Positions 1 through 10,658 of a DNA stretch of 43,937 nt are shown piece after piece. A model generated the notes under the pieces. The model did no database searches, was not told where the DNA came from, and saw only the letters and a program-made list of their open reading frames with translations. The translations under genes and the position numbers were made by a program. Where the stretch lies: IMG/VR virus record IMGVR_UViG_3300028569_002402, positions 1-43,937 of that record; one strand, 5' to 3'. The stretch is from a virus. Positions within the stretch are counted from its first letter, which is position 1; the number at the start of each line of letters is the position of its first letter.

Positions 1-1002
1 ACCAACAACAGGTGGAGGTGTTGGTGTTGGTGTTGCAGTAGGTGTAGGTGTTCCTGTTGGTGTTGCAGTAGGTGTAGGTGTTCCTGTTGGTGTTGGTGTA
101 GGTGTTGGTGTTGGTGTAGGTGTTGGTGTTGGACATGATACTTGCGCACTTAATGTTGTCCCGGCAAAGTACCAAACTGTTCCTGCATATGCATAATATC
201 CCGATGCAGGGGTAGTAAAGTCCATGTTTAGTAAACTACATCCGTTTGTTAATGATGCTTGATCACAATTTGAGCGATAATTTGTTCTACCTATAACATT
301 ATCCCAATTGTAACATGCAGTACCAGGATTAGATACATCGTAAGCTAAACTAATAGTAGGAAGTGGTGTTGGTGTTGGAGTTGGTGTTTCTGTAGGTGTT
401 GGAGTTAATGTTGGTGTTGGAGTTAATGTTGGTGTTGGAGTTAATGTTGGAGTTAATGTTGGTACCGGTGTTGCAGTAGGTGTTGGAGTTAATGTTGGTG
501 TTGGAGTTAATGTTGGTGTTGGAGTTAATGTTGGAGTTAATGTTGGTACCGGTGTTGCAGTAGGTGTAGGTGTAGGTGTTGGTACCGGTGTTGCAGTAGG
601 TGTTGATGTTGCAGTTGGTGTTGATGTTGCAGTAGGTGTTGCAGTAGGTGTAGGTGTAGGTGTTGGTACCGGTGTTGCAGTAGGTGTTGATGTTGCAGTT
701 GGTGTTTCAGTTGGTGTTGATGTTGCAGTAGGTGTTGGAGTTGGAGTTGGTGTTGGTGTTGCAGTTGGTGTAGGAGTAGGGGTATATATAATTACATTAA
801 ATGATAATATATTGGTACATATCCCCTTACTAACAACTGTTATTACTGTTGATAATTCATTTATATATAATTCTATTCCAGATAGTAATTCCTCTTTACT
901 AATATTAATAGCTACTAATCCGCTGTAGTCATCGTATATATCGAACGGGCCTGCATCTTTACCTATGGTGGTAACTATTATATTTACTAAAATTAATCCC
1001 AT
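1..1002 (-). CDS. Thr-Pro-repeat tail fibre/adhesin-like protein (partial, C-terminus beyond window)
   Basis: The reading frame is open from ATG at 1002 to the window edge, and a TAA lies directly upstream of the ATG. A GGAG lies about a dozen bases before the start. Residues 1 to about 73 form a beta-rich head ending in VIIYTPTP. A long run of Thr-X dipeptides follows (X is mostly Pro, otherwise Ala, Ser, Glu, Leu, Val or Gly). Next comes a Cys-containing globular domain (positions about 350 to 135) with [23 protein letters not shown] and TVWYFAG, and then more Thr-Pro repeats. This small domain resembles those repeated in Bacteroidetes surface proteins and phage fibres. A role in host binding is inferred. 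The four glycosyltransferase genes in the window could act on its threonines, but nothing in the sequence proves that. Confidence 0.8.
   Translation of the reverse strand, partial: MGLILVNIIVTTIGKDAGPFDIYDDYSGLVAINISKEELLSGIELYINELSTVITVVSKGICTNILSFNVIIYTPTPTPTATPTPTPTPTPTATSTPTETPTATSTPTATPVPTPTPTPTATPTATSTPTATSTPTATPVPTPTPTPTATPVPTLTPTLTPTPTLTPTPTLTPTPTATPVPTLTPTLTPTPTLTPTPTLTPTPTETPTPTPTPLPTISLAYDVSNPGTACYNWDNVIGRTNYRSNCDQASLTNGCSLLNMDFTTPASGYYAYAGTVWYFAGTTLSAQVSCPTPTPTPTPTPTPTPTGTPTPTATPTGTPTPTATPTPTPPPVVG
361..780 (-). repeat. hexanucleotide-register repeat encoding Thr-X dipeptides
   Basis: This stretch and 1-132 are built from six-base units (ACN followed by one variable codon on the minus strand). 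Higher-order copies are visible. A 20-base block starting ggtaccggtgttgcag occurs at 461, 545, 581 and 665, giving spacings of 84, 36 and 84 bases. A 36-base unit is repeated head to tail at 25-60 and 61-96. The reading frame is kept throughout, so the array is coding and can change length in units of two residues. Confidence 0.9.
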
Positions 1003-1076
1003 TTATTATTTAGACTCCAGTTGATTTATAATAATAAATATAATAAATTGTAAATTACCTAACTATAATTATTTAT

Positions 1077-2720
<1,644 letters not shown>

Positions 2721-2725
2721 GATTA

Positions 2726-3016
2726 TTAATTTAAAATTGCTAAAATATCTGTTTCTTTTGTAATATAATATTCCTCTCCCTCAACAACAAGTCTTTGACT
2801 TCCCATTTTAGGTATTAATACCTTGCTTCCTATTTTTAATGCACTCTTTACCTCTGTATCTGAGTTATAATTATAGGTTGGACTTGTAGCAACAACTTCA
2901 CCAATTTCTGGCTTTTCTTTACCTAGATCAGGGATAATAATATTACCTGATAGTTGTTCTTCTTCTTCGATTGGTTTTAAAATTGTAAAACCGTTAAGTG
3001 GTGTTATTTTAGACAT
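2726..3016 (-). CDS. groES: GroES co-chaperonin (Hsp10)
   Basis: This 96-residue protein matches the usual length of GroES. It opens with ITPLNGFTILKPIEEEE, the typical first strand, followed by a mobile-loop region (LSGNIIIPDLGKEKPEIGEVVA) and the closing strands GSKVLIPKMGSQRL and EEYYITKETDILAIL. GroES caps the GroEL ring, and the mobile-loop hydrophobic triplet that contacts GroEL is seen as III. It is encoded immediately upstream of groEL, as in bacteria. T4 instead uses a GroES-like cap (gp31) with host GroEL, so carrying both genes is a more self-sufficient arrangement. Confidence 0.95.
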   Translation of the reverse strand: MSKITPLNGFTILKPIEEEEQLSGNIIIPDLGKEKPEIGEVVATSPTYNYNSDTEVKSALKIGSKVLIPKMGSQRLVVEGEEYYITKETDILAILN

Positions 3017-3019
3017 AAT

Positions 3020-3220
3020 TTAATTTATTTGTTCTCCTTCTATTATTTCTGCTTCTTGTATTTCCTCTAAAAAATATAGTTCTTCATTTTTTCTTAACAC
3101 GGTATTTGCATTTAAATGTTCTTTCCATGCTTCTATATTAGGTTTATACTTTTCCTTAATTTTTCTTTTAACAATATATAATATACCTTGAAATTCTATT
3201 ATCTCTGTAGTGATTAACAT
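3020..3220 (-). CDS. hypothetical 66-residue protein upstream of groES
   Basis: I do not recognise this small charged protein. It has a beta-strand-rich first half (ITTEIIEFQGILYIVKRKI) and a strongly acidic end (EEIQEAEIIEGEQIN). It ends 3 bases before groES and appears to be the first gene of the groES-groEL transcription unit. No signal peptide or membrane segment is visible. Its tight placement suggests co-expression with the chaperonin. A function is not inferred. Confidence 0.65.
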   Translation of the reverse strand: MLITTEIIEFQGILYIVKRKIKEKYKPNIEAWKEHLNANTVLRKNEELYFLEEIQEAEIIEGEQIN

Positions 3221-3281
3221 ATCATAATGTAACTATAATTTTTAATATATACAACTTTTTTTTAATAGAATTTAAAGATAA

Positions 3282-3293
3282 TGACAGGTCTCC
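3282..3293. repeat. 12-bp inverted repeat, copy downstream of hsp20
   Basis: The sequence is tgacaggtctcc, the exact reverse complement of 4029-4040. It begins 13 bases after the hsp20 stop codon, so in an hsp20 transcript it would lie in the 3' untranslated part. Confidence 0.85.
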
Positions 3294-3305
3294 GGATTTC
3301 AAAAC

Positions 3306-3971
3306 TTATTTTATTTCGATTTTCTTTGGTTTATTTTCTTTAGCGTATGGAATCTCCAACGTTAATAAACCTCTATCTAAACCAGCCTCTAGTTTAGATA
3401 ATTCATATTTAGAAGATACCTTCCAAGCAATGTCAAAACCTGCTTTTTTAATTGAACGATGTAGATATCTATATTCATTTTTCTCTTTTGTTTTATCGTC
3501 TTCTGTTTTACGATAAGCAACTCTAAGTGTTTCTGAGTCTACAATAATATCTATATCTGATTTTTCTAATCCAACAGCAGCAATTTCAATTCTTAAACCA
3601 TTGTCAGTCTCTTGAATATCAACGGGGTGTTGAACTGCTTTTTCTGAAATTGGTCTGTAATGGGCATTTTTATCGAAGAAAGATTTCCATAATAAATCCA
3701 TCTCTTCATCAAAGTTCCAATAATCATTGTATGTTTGTGGGATTATTTGATGTGGTTGTTGCCAAATAGCTGTTGAACCATTTGTGAGAGAATTTCCTAG
3801 GAATGTATCTGTTACATACCCTGTTGTACCATTTGTTGTTGTTGTTAATGTTGAATAATTACTTGTTCCACTTGTTAGTGATAGTCCGCTTGATGTTAAG
3901 CTAGTTCCGGTCAAAATAGTACCAGCTAAGTCATCAAATACTACGAACACGTCTGTAGTTTTATTTTTCAT
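3306..3971 (-). CDS. Hsp20/alpha-crystallin small heat-shock protein with Ser/Thr/Gly-rich N-terminal extension
   Basis: The alpha-crystallin domain spans about residues 108-221. It begins HPVDIQETDNGLRIEIAAVG, carries GLLTLEIPYAK near the end (the G-x-L motif) and finishes with KKIEIK, an I-x-I tail used for oligomer assembly. Small heat-shock proteins hold unfolding proteins without ATP, and cyanophages and other large phages also encode them. The first 75 or so residues are unusual: a low-complexity Ser/Thr/Gly/Leu segment (TILTGTSLTSSGLSLTSG) that does not resemble a normal Hsp20 N-terminus. The gene stands apart from groES/groEL and is bracketed by a 12-bp inverted repeat. Confidence 0.92.
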   Translation of the reverse strand: MKNKTTDVFVVFDDLAGTILTGTSLTSSGLSLTSGTSNYSTLTTTTNGTTGYVTDTFLGNSLTNGSTAIWQQPHQIIPQTYNDYWNFDEEMDLLWKSFFDKNAHYRPISEKAVQHPVDIQETDNGLRIEIAAVGLEKSDIDIIVDSETLRVAYRKTEDDKTKEKNEYRYLHRSIKKAGFDIAWKVSSKYELSKLEAGLDRGLLTLEIPYAKENKPKKIEIK

Positions 3972-4028
3972 TTTTTTGTTGTTTATGCTCCCTAAGGTAG
4001 CGGTTAATAATAATTGTTATTTAATAAT

Positions 4029-4040
4029 GGAGACCTGTCA
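4029..4040. repeat. 12-bp inverted repeat, copy upstream of hsp20
   Basis: The sequence is ggagacctgtca, the exact reverse complement of 3282-3293. It lies 58 bases before the hsp20 start codon. If transcription begins above it, the 5' leader and 3' trailer of the mRNA could pair over 12 bp. Confidence 0.85.
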
Positions 4041-4100
4041 AGTACCTCTTATATAAATATATATTATTTTACAAAACCATTATTTTTTATGTAATTTATT

Positions 4101-4703
4101 TTAATATTTTATCATTTTAGACATTAAATCTTGAATATATTTTATTTTAATAATAATAAATTCAATTTCTTCTTCCGATAAAGTCATATCTTCAAAAACC
4201 CAAGATATGTTAACAACTCCGTCTTTTATATGATTACCTATTTTAAAGGTATAATTAGTGATTATACCATAAAATTTATTTAGTCTTATAATTTCTTGAT
4301 CTGGAAAATCTGGGCCTATCTTAAAGTATGATTGTTTACAATTATGTATGTCTATTAATAATTTACATATAGGACTAATGGGTATTTTTTGAAGATCTAG
4401 TATCTGACTCTTGGTTGTATAATCTACGCTCTCGTATGTCATAGATGAATAATTAAATGGTAATCCGTTAGTTGAAATATTACCATTATGATATTCAATT
4501 ATATTTACCCTGTTGGATCCGACATAAGCTCTTATTTCTATCAGAACTTCATTTATTTTAGCTCTAATATCGGTATTTTGAATAAATGAATATCCTTCTT
4601 TGTTTTTATTTAACTTTTTATTTATCCAGGATATTATATATGGAGTGATCGTAGCGACAGCGCCTCCTATTAACATTCCTAAACTAGTATACATGCTATC
4701 CAT
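4101..4703 (-). CDS. membrane-anchored protein, possible GAF-like domain
   Basis: This 200-residue protein has one hydrophobic segment near the N-terminus (about residues 7-26, LGMLIGGAVATITPYIISW) followed by a Lys/Asn-rich stop-transfer stretch. The rest should therefore be cytoplasmic. Residues about 50-190 contain NIIEYHNGN, LPFNYSSMTYE and a closing ISWVFED strand, an arrangement resembling small GAF-type sensor domains annotated in other phages. The domain call is by eye only. It follows the sliding clamp gene by 29 bases. Ligand and role are unknown. Confidence 0.65.
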   Translation of the reverse strand: MDSMYTSLGMLIGGAVATITPYIISWINKKLNKNKEGYSFIQNTDIRAKINEVLIEIRAYVGSNRVNIIEYHNGNISTNGLPFNYSSMTYESVDYTTKSQILDLQKIPISPICKLLIDIHNCKQSYFKIGPDFPDQEIIRLNKFYGIITNYTFKIGNHIKDGVVNISWVFEDMTLSEEEIEFIIIKIKYIQDLMSKMIKY

Positions 4704-4718
4704 CTATATATTATTTTA

Positions 4719-4732
4719 CTATTATAAATATA
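4719..4732 (-). promoter_or_regulatory. TATATTTATAAT motif before gene 4101
   Basis: The coding strand reads TATATTTATAATAG, about 16 bases before ATG 4703, directly after the clamp stop. It includes TATAAT and resembles the endonuclease-gene element. Confidence 0.4.
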
Positions 4733-5473
4733 CTATTCTGTAGATTGCCTTACTAAAAAATATTGAGACTTAATATTATTATTATGAAAATTTATTTTCA
4801 TTAAACCTTCTCTGAATATTTTAATATTAGCTGATGTAAATTCTTTATTGGCCTGGAATATTAATTTTAGTATGTCTCCGTTAAATGGAATTGGTTCTAT
4901 GTCATTTTCATAGCTTGATATTATATTAAATTTAATTTTATTAGCATGTGAAGAATTTTCTCCAATAGTAAATTCAACGCATTTTTGATTATCATTATTT
5001 AATTTAGTTTCTATTAAAACTCTATTAATAGTTTTATCTAATGCATTTTTTGCTTTAATAAATCTATTAACAAAGTCTGAATCTAAATTAATATTAATAT
5101 CATATGATTCTGGTTCATCTATAGCTGGTATATTTTCAAACAGATTTAAATCAGCTAAGTGATAAAACGTTTCATATTGATTATCCGATATTTGCATTTT
5201 AATTGAATTACCCTTTAAATCCCTTTCTATACTTAATGAACAGTATTCATTTGTAATATTCATTAATGATAGCAATTGACTTGTGGAGAACACGCCAAAT
5301 TTAGTCTCTCCATCTTCTATCTCTGTATTAAACTCAATCTTACCTAAGCAGTCTTTTGTATTAGTATAAAAATTTACTAAGTATCCATTATCTGTTTGAT
5401 TCCAGATTGCAGATTCACATTGACCGTCTAAATAGTATTTTTTAATAAACGATGTTATTTCAGTTGTTATCAT
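4733..5473 (-). CDS. DNA polymerase sliding clamp (T4 gp45-like)
   Basis: This is a 246-residue protein, close to T4 gp45 (228). The segment FGVFSTSQLLSLMNIT matches the conserved part of gp45-type clamps, and the two-domain beta/alpha pattern typical of a trimeric clamp can be followed through the sequence. The clamp encircles DNA and tethers the replicative polymerase, and in T4 it also works in late transcription. It lies 8 bases downstream of the family B polymerase gene, which supports the assignment. The clamp loader genes (gp44/gp62) are not in the window. Confidence 0.82.
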   Translation of the reverse strand: MITTEITSFIKKYYLDGQCESAIWNQTDNGYLVNFYTNTKDCLGKIEFNTEIEDGETKFGVFSTSQLLSLMNITNEYCSLSIERDLKGNSIKMQISDNQYETFYHLADLNLFENIPAIDEPESYDININLDSDFVNRFIKAKNALDKTINRVLIETKLNNDNQKCVEFTIGENSSHANKIKFNIISSYENDIEPIPFNGDILKLIFQANKEFTSANIKIFREGLMKINFHNNNIKSQYFLVRQSTE

Positions 5474-5481
5474 ATTTCATT

Positions 5482-8037
5482 TTAAAATTTAAAGAATTTT
5501 TGAGTAAATTTATTTAACGATGGAAAAGACCATCCTAAATCGGAATATAATCCTTCTAATTTATTAAGAAAAATACTATTAAATATTTCTTCTTTATCTG
5601 TATATTTTTCAACAAACTCTATAATTTGTGGTGGATCATTATATCCTGTTATAGCCATTGATTCCAGTTTATATGGATTATTACCTAGGTTTACCCACAT
5701 AATTTTATCGAAGTCTCTTATTCCATCGTACTGCTTATCTAGTTTATAAAATTTTAATAAGTCATTATATCTTACAGCTGCCTTAACGTGTGCTGGTGCT
5801 CCTACTTTAAATGTAGAAAACATTTCGCCAGCTGATGCTTTCTTTTGTGTCCATTTATTTATCCCGTCTACTCCAGTAGGTTTAGCAACCTCTACTGCTG
5901 GGCCTTTGGTTATTTCATCTTTAAAATCTAGAATTAGTTTGTCTACTTCGAGTTTCTTTTTTCCAAACATTATTTCTTTTATCAGATTAGTTCCAAAGTT
6001 TCTAAATTTTTTAGGAAAGTTAGATTTCATTAATTCTAATCCTTTAAAATCTAGTTTATTAACAGGTACTCCTTCTTCATTAACAATGTATTGAGCGTAT
6101 CTTCTCTTTTTAGACCAATATGCTGACTTTACAACTGTTTCCATCTTCATTTCTAAAAAATGTCTTAATGGTGAGTTAAAGCAATCTTTTGATATTATAT
6201 CGTAGTATTTATTTATCTTTCCTTGGAATTCATTAGCTATTTTTTGAACTTTATCAATTACTGCATCATCATCATTAATATCTATTTCCGGGTATCTGTG
6301 TTCAATTAATGGTAAGGCTTGGACAAACATTGAATCTGTATCTGAAGCAACAATATAGTCATTATTCGATACTATCTCAGAATTTATACTATTATTTACA
6401 TATTTGATAGATTCTTGAATTATTCTTTGACCTGTTAAAGTGATAGATCCTGCAATTATTCTTTTACCATCACCATATCTAAATGAATTTAATGCAGTAC
6501 ATCCATATATTGAATTGAGCATAACCTTAACAGCTAGTTGATACCTTTTATAAAATTCATATTTTTCCTGATCACCTCTTTTATTAGCTTCTTTCATTAA
6601 GTTTTTATACTCAACTCTTTTATTAAACCAGTCTGTTAGTACTTCATAAATAATGCTTGTCTTATTACTGTCATATATTACTCCATTTGCAGATACATAG
6701 CAATTTGAGTTTTCTATTAGCTGTATAAATTTACCTACTTGAACTGATGTAATTCTTCCTTCTTTATTTTCAATCATTATTTTTTCATCAGCAGGCATTT
6801 CTTTAAGTTCTTTTAACGACCACCAGCAATCTTTCCTATCATCAAGAGGTATTCTACATACTAGTGTATCATACCCCATATTAAGTGTACGCATAATAGA
6901 TGGATATAGTGATGTTAAGTCTAAATCATATATCCAGTTATATAATCCAGCAATAGGTTCTTTTAAAAATCCACCGGCTGTTTTCTCTAATTCAATACCC
7001 CTTAGCAATGGATTAACTGTAGTGGGTTTATTAGGAGATACTAAGTTTTTACGTTTAAGATATGTTAATATCGCTCCTTCGTTAATTTTACTAGATTGAT
7101 AAATGTCGTCATATGAAACATGTCCAATGTGACATATCATGGTAGATAAGTTTACATACTGAAGTTTTTTATCTAACTGTAATAGTATCTCAACGTCGTT
7201 AATATTATAATCGATATACTTCTGGATATCTTCTTCGAATAATCTATCTAAGGATCCGTTATATGGTATCTTACCTAATCCTGCATATTTTTTACCTACA
7301 TAATCTAATGAATAGCTTTCTTCTTGCTTCATTGCATATCTTTTATGCAGTCTTAAGTAATCAAACGACGTAACTCCTGCAATAACAACAGGTTGATACT
7401 CATCTTCAGGAATTACCTTTACTATTCCTAAGGGGGACATTCTTTTAGCATGGTTTTCACCTATGACTCTTTTTATTCTAGAATATAAATAAGGTATATC
7501 AAAATAATCCGAATTATATCCTACCATAAGAGTTGGGTCACATTCCTGCCAGATCTCTATAAATTTATGTAGTAGATCTTTTTCATCACTAAAAGCCAAT
7601 ACTTCCCTACCTTCTTCAACTATATCCTTTAATAATCCTTTTTCATCTAATACTAAAACATAATATTTTTGTAGTGATTGATCATATAGGGCTATAGCTG
7701 TTACAGGCATTGGTGCATCAAGAACATACTCTCTGGTAAGTTGCCCTCCCATCTTAATCTCGATATCAAAAAATGTTACGTTTTGATATTTAGGTGGTTC
7801 GTCTGAATCTTTGTATAAATCAATAAGAACTCTAGTAGTCATATCAATATCTATTTCTAGATGTTGCTTATCATACTTTTTAGTAGGAGAGCATCTTTTA
7901 CCGTCAAGGGTACTATATTGACCTTTAGGATCTAATGAGTAGTATGTAGGATAATATTGGAAATGAGTCCACCCTTCATTATCATCTCTTAGGTGAACTA
8001 TTCTATTATCCCTATCGTAATATATATTTTGATTCAT
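5482..8037 (-). CDS. replicative DNA polymerase, family B (T4 gp43-like)
   Basis: This 851-residue protein has both exonuclease and polymerase domains. The 3'-5' exonuclease motifs are FFDIEIK at 89-95 (Exo I), VGYNSDYFDIPYL (Exo II) and YIDYNINDVEIL (Exo III, YxxxD). Polymerase motifs are DLDLTSLYPSIMRTLN (A), KVMLNSIYGC (B) and VASDTDSMF (C, DTDS). The C-terminus SLNKFTQKFFKF looks like a clamp-binding peptide, and the clamp is the next gene. All catalytic acids are present. It is expected to be the main phage replicase. Confidence 0.98.
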   Translation of the reverse strand: MNQNIYYDRDNRIVHLRDDNEGWTHFQYYPTYYSLDPKGQYSTLDGKRCSPTKKYDKQHLEIDIDMTTRVLIDLYKDSDEPPKYQNVTFFDIEIKMGGQLTREYVLDAPMPVTAIALYDQSLQKYYVLVLDEKGLLKDIVEEGREVLAFSDEKDLLHKFIEIWQECDPTLMVGYNSDYFDIPYLYSRIKRVIGENHAKRMSPLGIVKVIPEDEYQPVVIAGVTSFDYLRLHKRYAMKQEESYSLDYVGKKYAGLGKIPYNGSLDRLFEEDIQKYIDYNINDVEILLQLDKKLQYVNLSTMICHIGHVSYDDIYQSSKINEGAILTYLKRKNLVSPNKPTTVNPLLRGIELEKTAGGFLKEPIAGLYNWIYDLDLTSLYPSIMRTLNMGYDTLVCRIPLDDRKDCWWSLKELKEMPADEKIMIENKEGRITSVQVGKFIQLIENSNCYVSANGVIYDSNKTSIIYEVLTDWFNKRVEYKNLMKEANKRGDQEKYEFYKRYQLAVKVMLNSIYGCTALNSFRYGDGKRIIAGSITLTGQRIIQESIKYVNNSINSEIVSNNDYIVASDTDSMFVQALPLIEHRYPEIDINDDDAVIDKVQKIANEFQGKINKYYDIISKDCFNSPLRHFLEMKMETVVKSAYWSKKRRYAQYIVNEEGVPVNKLDFKGLELMKSNFPKKFRNFGTNLIKEIMFGKKKLEVDKLILDFKDEITKGPAVEVAKPTGVDGINKWTQKKASAGEMFSTFKVGAPAHVKAAVRYNDLLKFYKLDKQYDGIRDFDKIMWVNLGNNPYKLESMAITGYNDPPQIIEFVEKYTDKEEIFNSIFLNKLEGLYSDLGWSFPSLNKFTQKFFKF

Positions 8038-8083
8038 AACCTGTTTAAATATATTAAATTTAAATTATATTCACAACTATATT

Positions 8084-8896
8084 CTATATATACTTAATAT
8101 TTGCTTTATTTAATTCATACTCATAATGTTCTTTTTTCCATTTACCAACTAATGGTGAGCTATTTAAATGCAATACTGTGCAATTATGTTCTGGAATAAA
8201 TGATCCAAATGTAGGTATACAATATTCTGGAGCGGGTAGCTCTTTAAACGATACTCCATGTCTTCTTAGATGGGTTATCATATATGCAATACAGTTTTGC
8301 TCTAGGAAAGGATGTGTTGCTCCTTTAGATCCATGATTATATAATATTTCTAAACATTGTTCTATATAATCAAGACTAAAATGATCTTTAGTAGGATAGT
8401 AATTAAATCCTGCATTTATAAATCTATCTATTGAGGTATCGTTATCTTCATCTCTAAATGGAACACAGTATGAACTCCACGAATCTCTTAAATAGGCTCC
8501 TTCTTTATTATTAATACATTCTAATAATGCATTAGGAGTATTACAGAATAATATATCAGCGTCAGTATTAATAATGTTGTTAGTATTGGTATAGTAAAAT
8601 GGATCGAATAGCTTTATGCGAAATATAGTATGATGATCCGAATATCGGAAATGAGTACATAGTTCATGATCTTTTAAAAATTCTCTTAATTCCTCTTCAG
8701 CTTGTACTCTTCTGATTACATTAATATTGGGTATATTATCCGATATATATTTAATGCTATCGTTATCAAAGCTACCATCTTCATGAACTATTATATTAAA
8801 ATCTAATTTTGAATGATATTGAAATAATTTAATAGTTGATATAAACCAATCGATATCTCTTTTACATATTAATGAATGTATTTCTAATCTATCCAT
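8084..8896 (-). CDS. glycosyltransferase-like protein with DxD motif
   Basis: This 270-residue cytoplasmic protein carries a GT-A-like core: VHEDGS early, and NTDADILF around residues 109-116. The latter is a DxD motif that normally binds the metal and nucleotide-sugar phosphate. An acceptor-side region with His/Trp residues follows (CTVLHLNSSPLVGKW). I cannot place it in a numbered family. It overlaps the upstream fucosyltransferase-like gene by 13 bases and is the last of four glycosyltransferase genes transcribed together. Sugar and target are unknown; virion protein decoration or host surface change are the likely options. Confidence 0.72.
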   Translation of the reverse strand: MDRLEIHSLICKRDIDWFISTIKLFQYHSKLDFNIIVHEDGSFDNDSIKYISDNIPNINVIRRVQAEEELREFLKDHELCTHFRYSDHHTIFRIKLFDPFYYTNTNNIINTDADILFCNTPNALLECINNKEGAYLRDSWSSYCVPFRDEDNDTSIDRFINAGFNYYPTKDHFSLDYIEQCLEILYNHGSKGATHPFLEQNCIAYMITHLRRHGVSFKELPAPEYCIPTFGSFIPEHNCTVLHLNSSPLVGKWKKEHYEYELNKANIKYI

Positions 8897-9897
8897 TTTT
8901 TATTATTATAATCTATTTTACTGTAATATTTATCAGGTAATATTTCACCTGTCGATTGATCAACATATTTAAATTCTGAAGATGCTATTCTTAGATCAAC
9001 TCCTTTATATTTTAAATCGTTAAAAGCAAAAGGTCCTGTTTTAGGTATTGGGTAGTATATATTATCTGCATTTGATAAAAATGCTAGCCACCATGAATAG
9101 GTACTCTGCGATATAGCAATATTATTAAACTGAGCTCCAAATCCCATTGACATTACTGGATCGTAGCATCTAACAAGTATTGGATTATATCCATAAAATT
9201 CTTTTATCCATTTATACTGCTCGTTATGCCCTATAGATCCTGGATTGGTTAGTATGTATATATTATTCCATTTCCTGCTTTTAAGAATAATTTCAAAGTA
9301 CTCATATGATAGCATTCTATCTAGATTTATAGGAGTGGTATAGTCTTCTAATCTTAATGATATCATTAAATCATCTTTATGAATTCCTTGAAAAGGTATA
9401 TGAATATAATAATTGGATTCTCCTAAGTCCGGATGTATTTGAAAAAATTCAAATTTATTGTATTCTATTTCCGGAAAGGTAAACCATTTTTTAAGTTTAT
9501 TTCTATAAGGTAGGTACTGCTCTCCTGTTTCAAAATTACCAAGTGTTACAATCCATTTATTTTCAATATCCGGAGTATTAATTAGTTTTTGAATAGTTAA
9601 GCAATCATCATATGAATTTATTAGACTTCCCTGAAATTGTTTTTCTAAAAACCAAGCCATATTATCATTTTCAGAATTAATAGTTCTTGGATTTTCTTTA
9701 TAGTTATTATATGTTATGTATTTTTCTTCATGATGATTCGCTACTGCAGAATCAGCAAATATGTTTGGAAAACCAGTTATTTCTGTACCTTTAGGTAAAT
9801 TACATTGTAATTTTAATGTATCAGCTATACATCTATTAAATGCATACGCAAACATACAGTTTCCTATTCTACCACTATAAAACCATAATTCTACCAT
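8884..9897 (-). CDS. glycosyltransferase family 11-like (alpha-1,2-fucosyltransferase type)
   Basis: This is a 337-residue protein. The start SGRIGNCMFAYAFNRCIADT matches the GxLGNQxFxYA opening of family 11 fucosyltransferases. The distal part carries NIAISQSTYSWWLAFLSNA, corresponding to the conserved IAxSxSTFSWWAAxL block. The middle includes ISLRLEDY, in the place of the basic H-x-R-x-x-D motif with the His not evident. The family transfers fucose from GDP-fucose to a sugar acceptor. The start codon overlaps the upstream GT2 gene by one base. Fucose specificity is inferred from family resemblance only. Confidence 0.75.
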   Translation of the reverse strand: MVELWFYSGRIGNCMFAYAFNRCIADTLKLQCNLPKGTEITGFPNIFADSAVANHHEEKYITYNNYKENPRTINSENDNMAWFLEKQFQGSLINSYDDCLTIQKLINTPDIENKWIVTLGNFETGEQYLPYRNKLKKWFTFPEIEYNKFEFFQIHPDLGESNYYIHIPFQGIHKDDLMISLRLEDYTTPINLDRMLSYEYFEIILKSRKWNNIYILTNPGSIGHNEQYKWIKEFYGYNPILVRCYDPVMSMGFGAQFNNIAISQSTYSWWLAFLSNADNIYYPIPKTGPFAFNDLKYKGVDLRIASSEFKYVDQSTGEILPDKYYSKIDYNNKKWID

Positions 9898-10658
9898 TAT
9901 TTAATTGATGTTATATATATATCCTCTGGATTATTCGTTTTAGCTAGTCTTTTTCCCATTCTGTGACTTAATGAGTCATCATAACCTCCCTTATATATAG
10001 CTTTATATTGGCTAAAAAATCCAGAAAATTTACAGTTACCAAACTTATCATACATTTGAGCAAATATTGCTGCATCTAAATTAACAGTCATTGGATAAGG
10101 GAACTTGATATTATTATCAATAAATTCCTTTCTACGCCAAGATACTTGCGACATATCAATATTAAAGTACGGGTTAACTGGTTGGGTTTTATTTAAATGA
10201 TGATCCTCATATGGAGGATTATCTTCAATTTTAGTAAGTACTGGATCGTATGTATATATATGTGAGTATACATAATTTTCATCAGGATATTCTTTATAAT
10301 ATCTGTTTAAATTATTAAGATATTCTGGATATATTGCATCATCGTCACATAACATGAATACTATATCAGCGCTTGATTCCTGGATAGCTTGCTGAGCGTA
10401 TTTACCAAATATTGATCCTTCTTCTTTATTTCTTTTTAATTTATCATTAATAGTATCGTTAGTATTGTAAAACTTAATATTAGATATTTTATTATTTAAA
10501 ATTTCTTCAACTATTGGTTTTCCTTCTACTTTAGATCCATCATCTATAAATGCTAATTCCCAGTTATTATAATTATGATTTTTAATACTATTTAGTGATA
10601 TTCTAACTAAATTAGGTCTATTATAATAAAATAATAAAATTAATATTTTACTGTCCAT
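9897..10658 (-). CDS. glycosyltransferase family 2
   Basis: This 253-residue GT-A fold protein begins ILILLFYYNRPNLVRISLNS, a typical GT2 first strand and helix. It has the nucleotide-binding IDDGS at 38-42 and the metal-binding acidic cluster in FMLCDDDAIYPEYL around residue 103. No membrane segment is present, so it should act in the cytoplasm. It sits between the GlcNAc-type transferase (4 bases upstream) and the family 11-like gene (one-base overlap). This tight spacing argues for one operon making a common glycan. Confidence 0.88.
   Translation of the reverse strand: MDSKILILLFYYNRPNLVRISLNSIKNHNYNNWELAFIDDGSKVEGKPIVEEILNNKISNIKFYNTNDTINDKLKRNKEEGSIFGKYAQQAIQESSADIVFMLCDDDAIYPEYLNNLNRYYKEYPDENYVYSHIYTYDPVLTKIEDNPPYEDHHLNKTQPVNPYFNIDMSQVSWRRKEFIDNNIKFPYPMTVNLDAAIFAQMYDKFGNCKFSGFFSQYKAIYKGGYDDSLSHRMGKRLAKTNNPEDIYITSIK

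Noticed and set aside
1-780. Short repeats suggesting a CRISPR array or non-coding minisatellite.
   Set aside because: There are no unique spacers; the six-base register keeps one open frame encoding Thr-X dipeptides.
3991-4002. cctaaggtagcg in the hsp20 leader equals a universally conserved stretch of 23S rRNA (core of the I-CeuI site).
   Set aside because: Only 12 bases match and the flanks do not, so it is likely chance; no intron or rRNA fragment is present.
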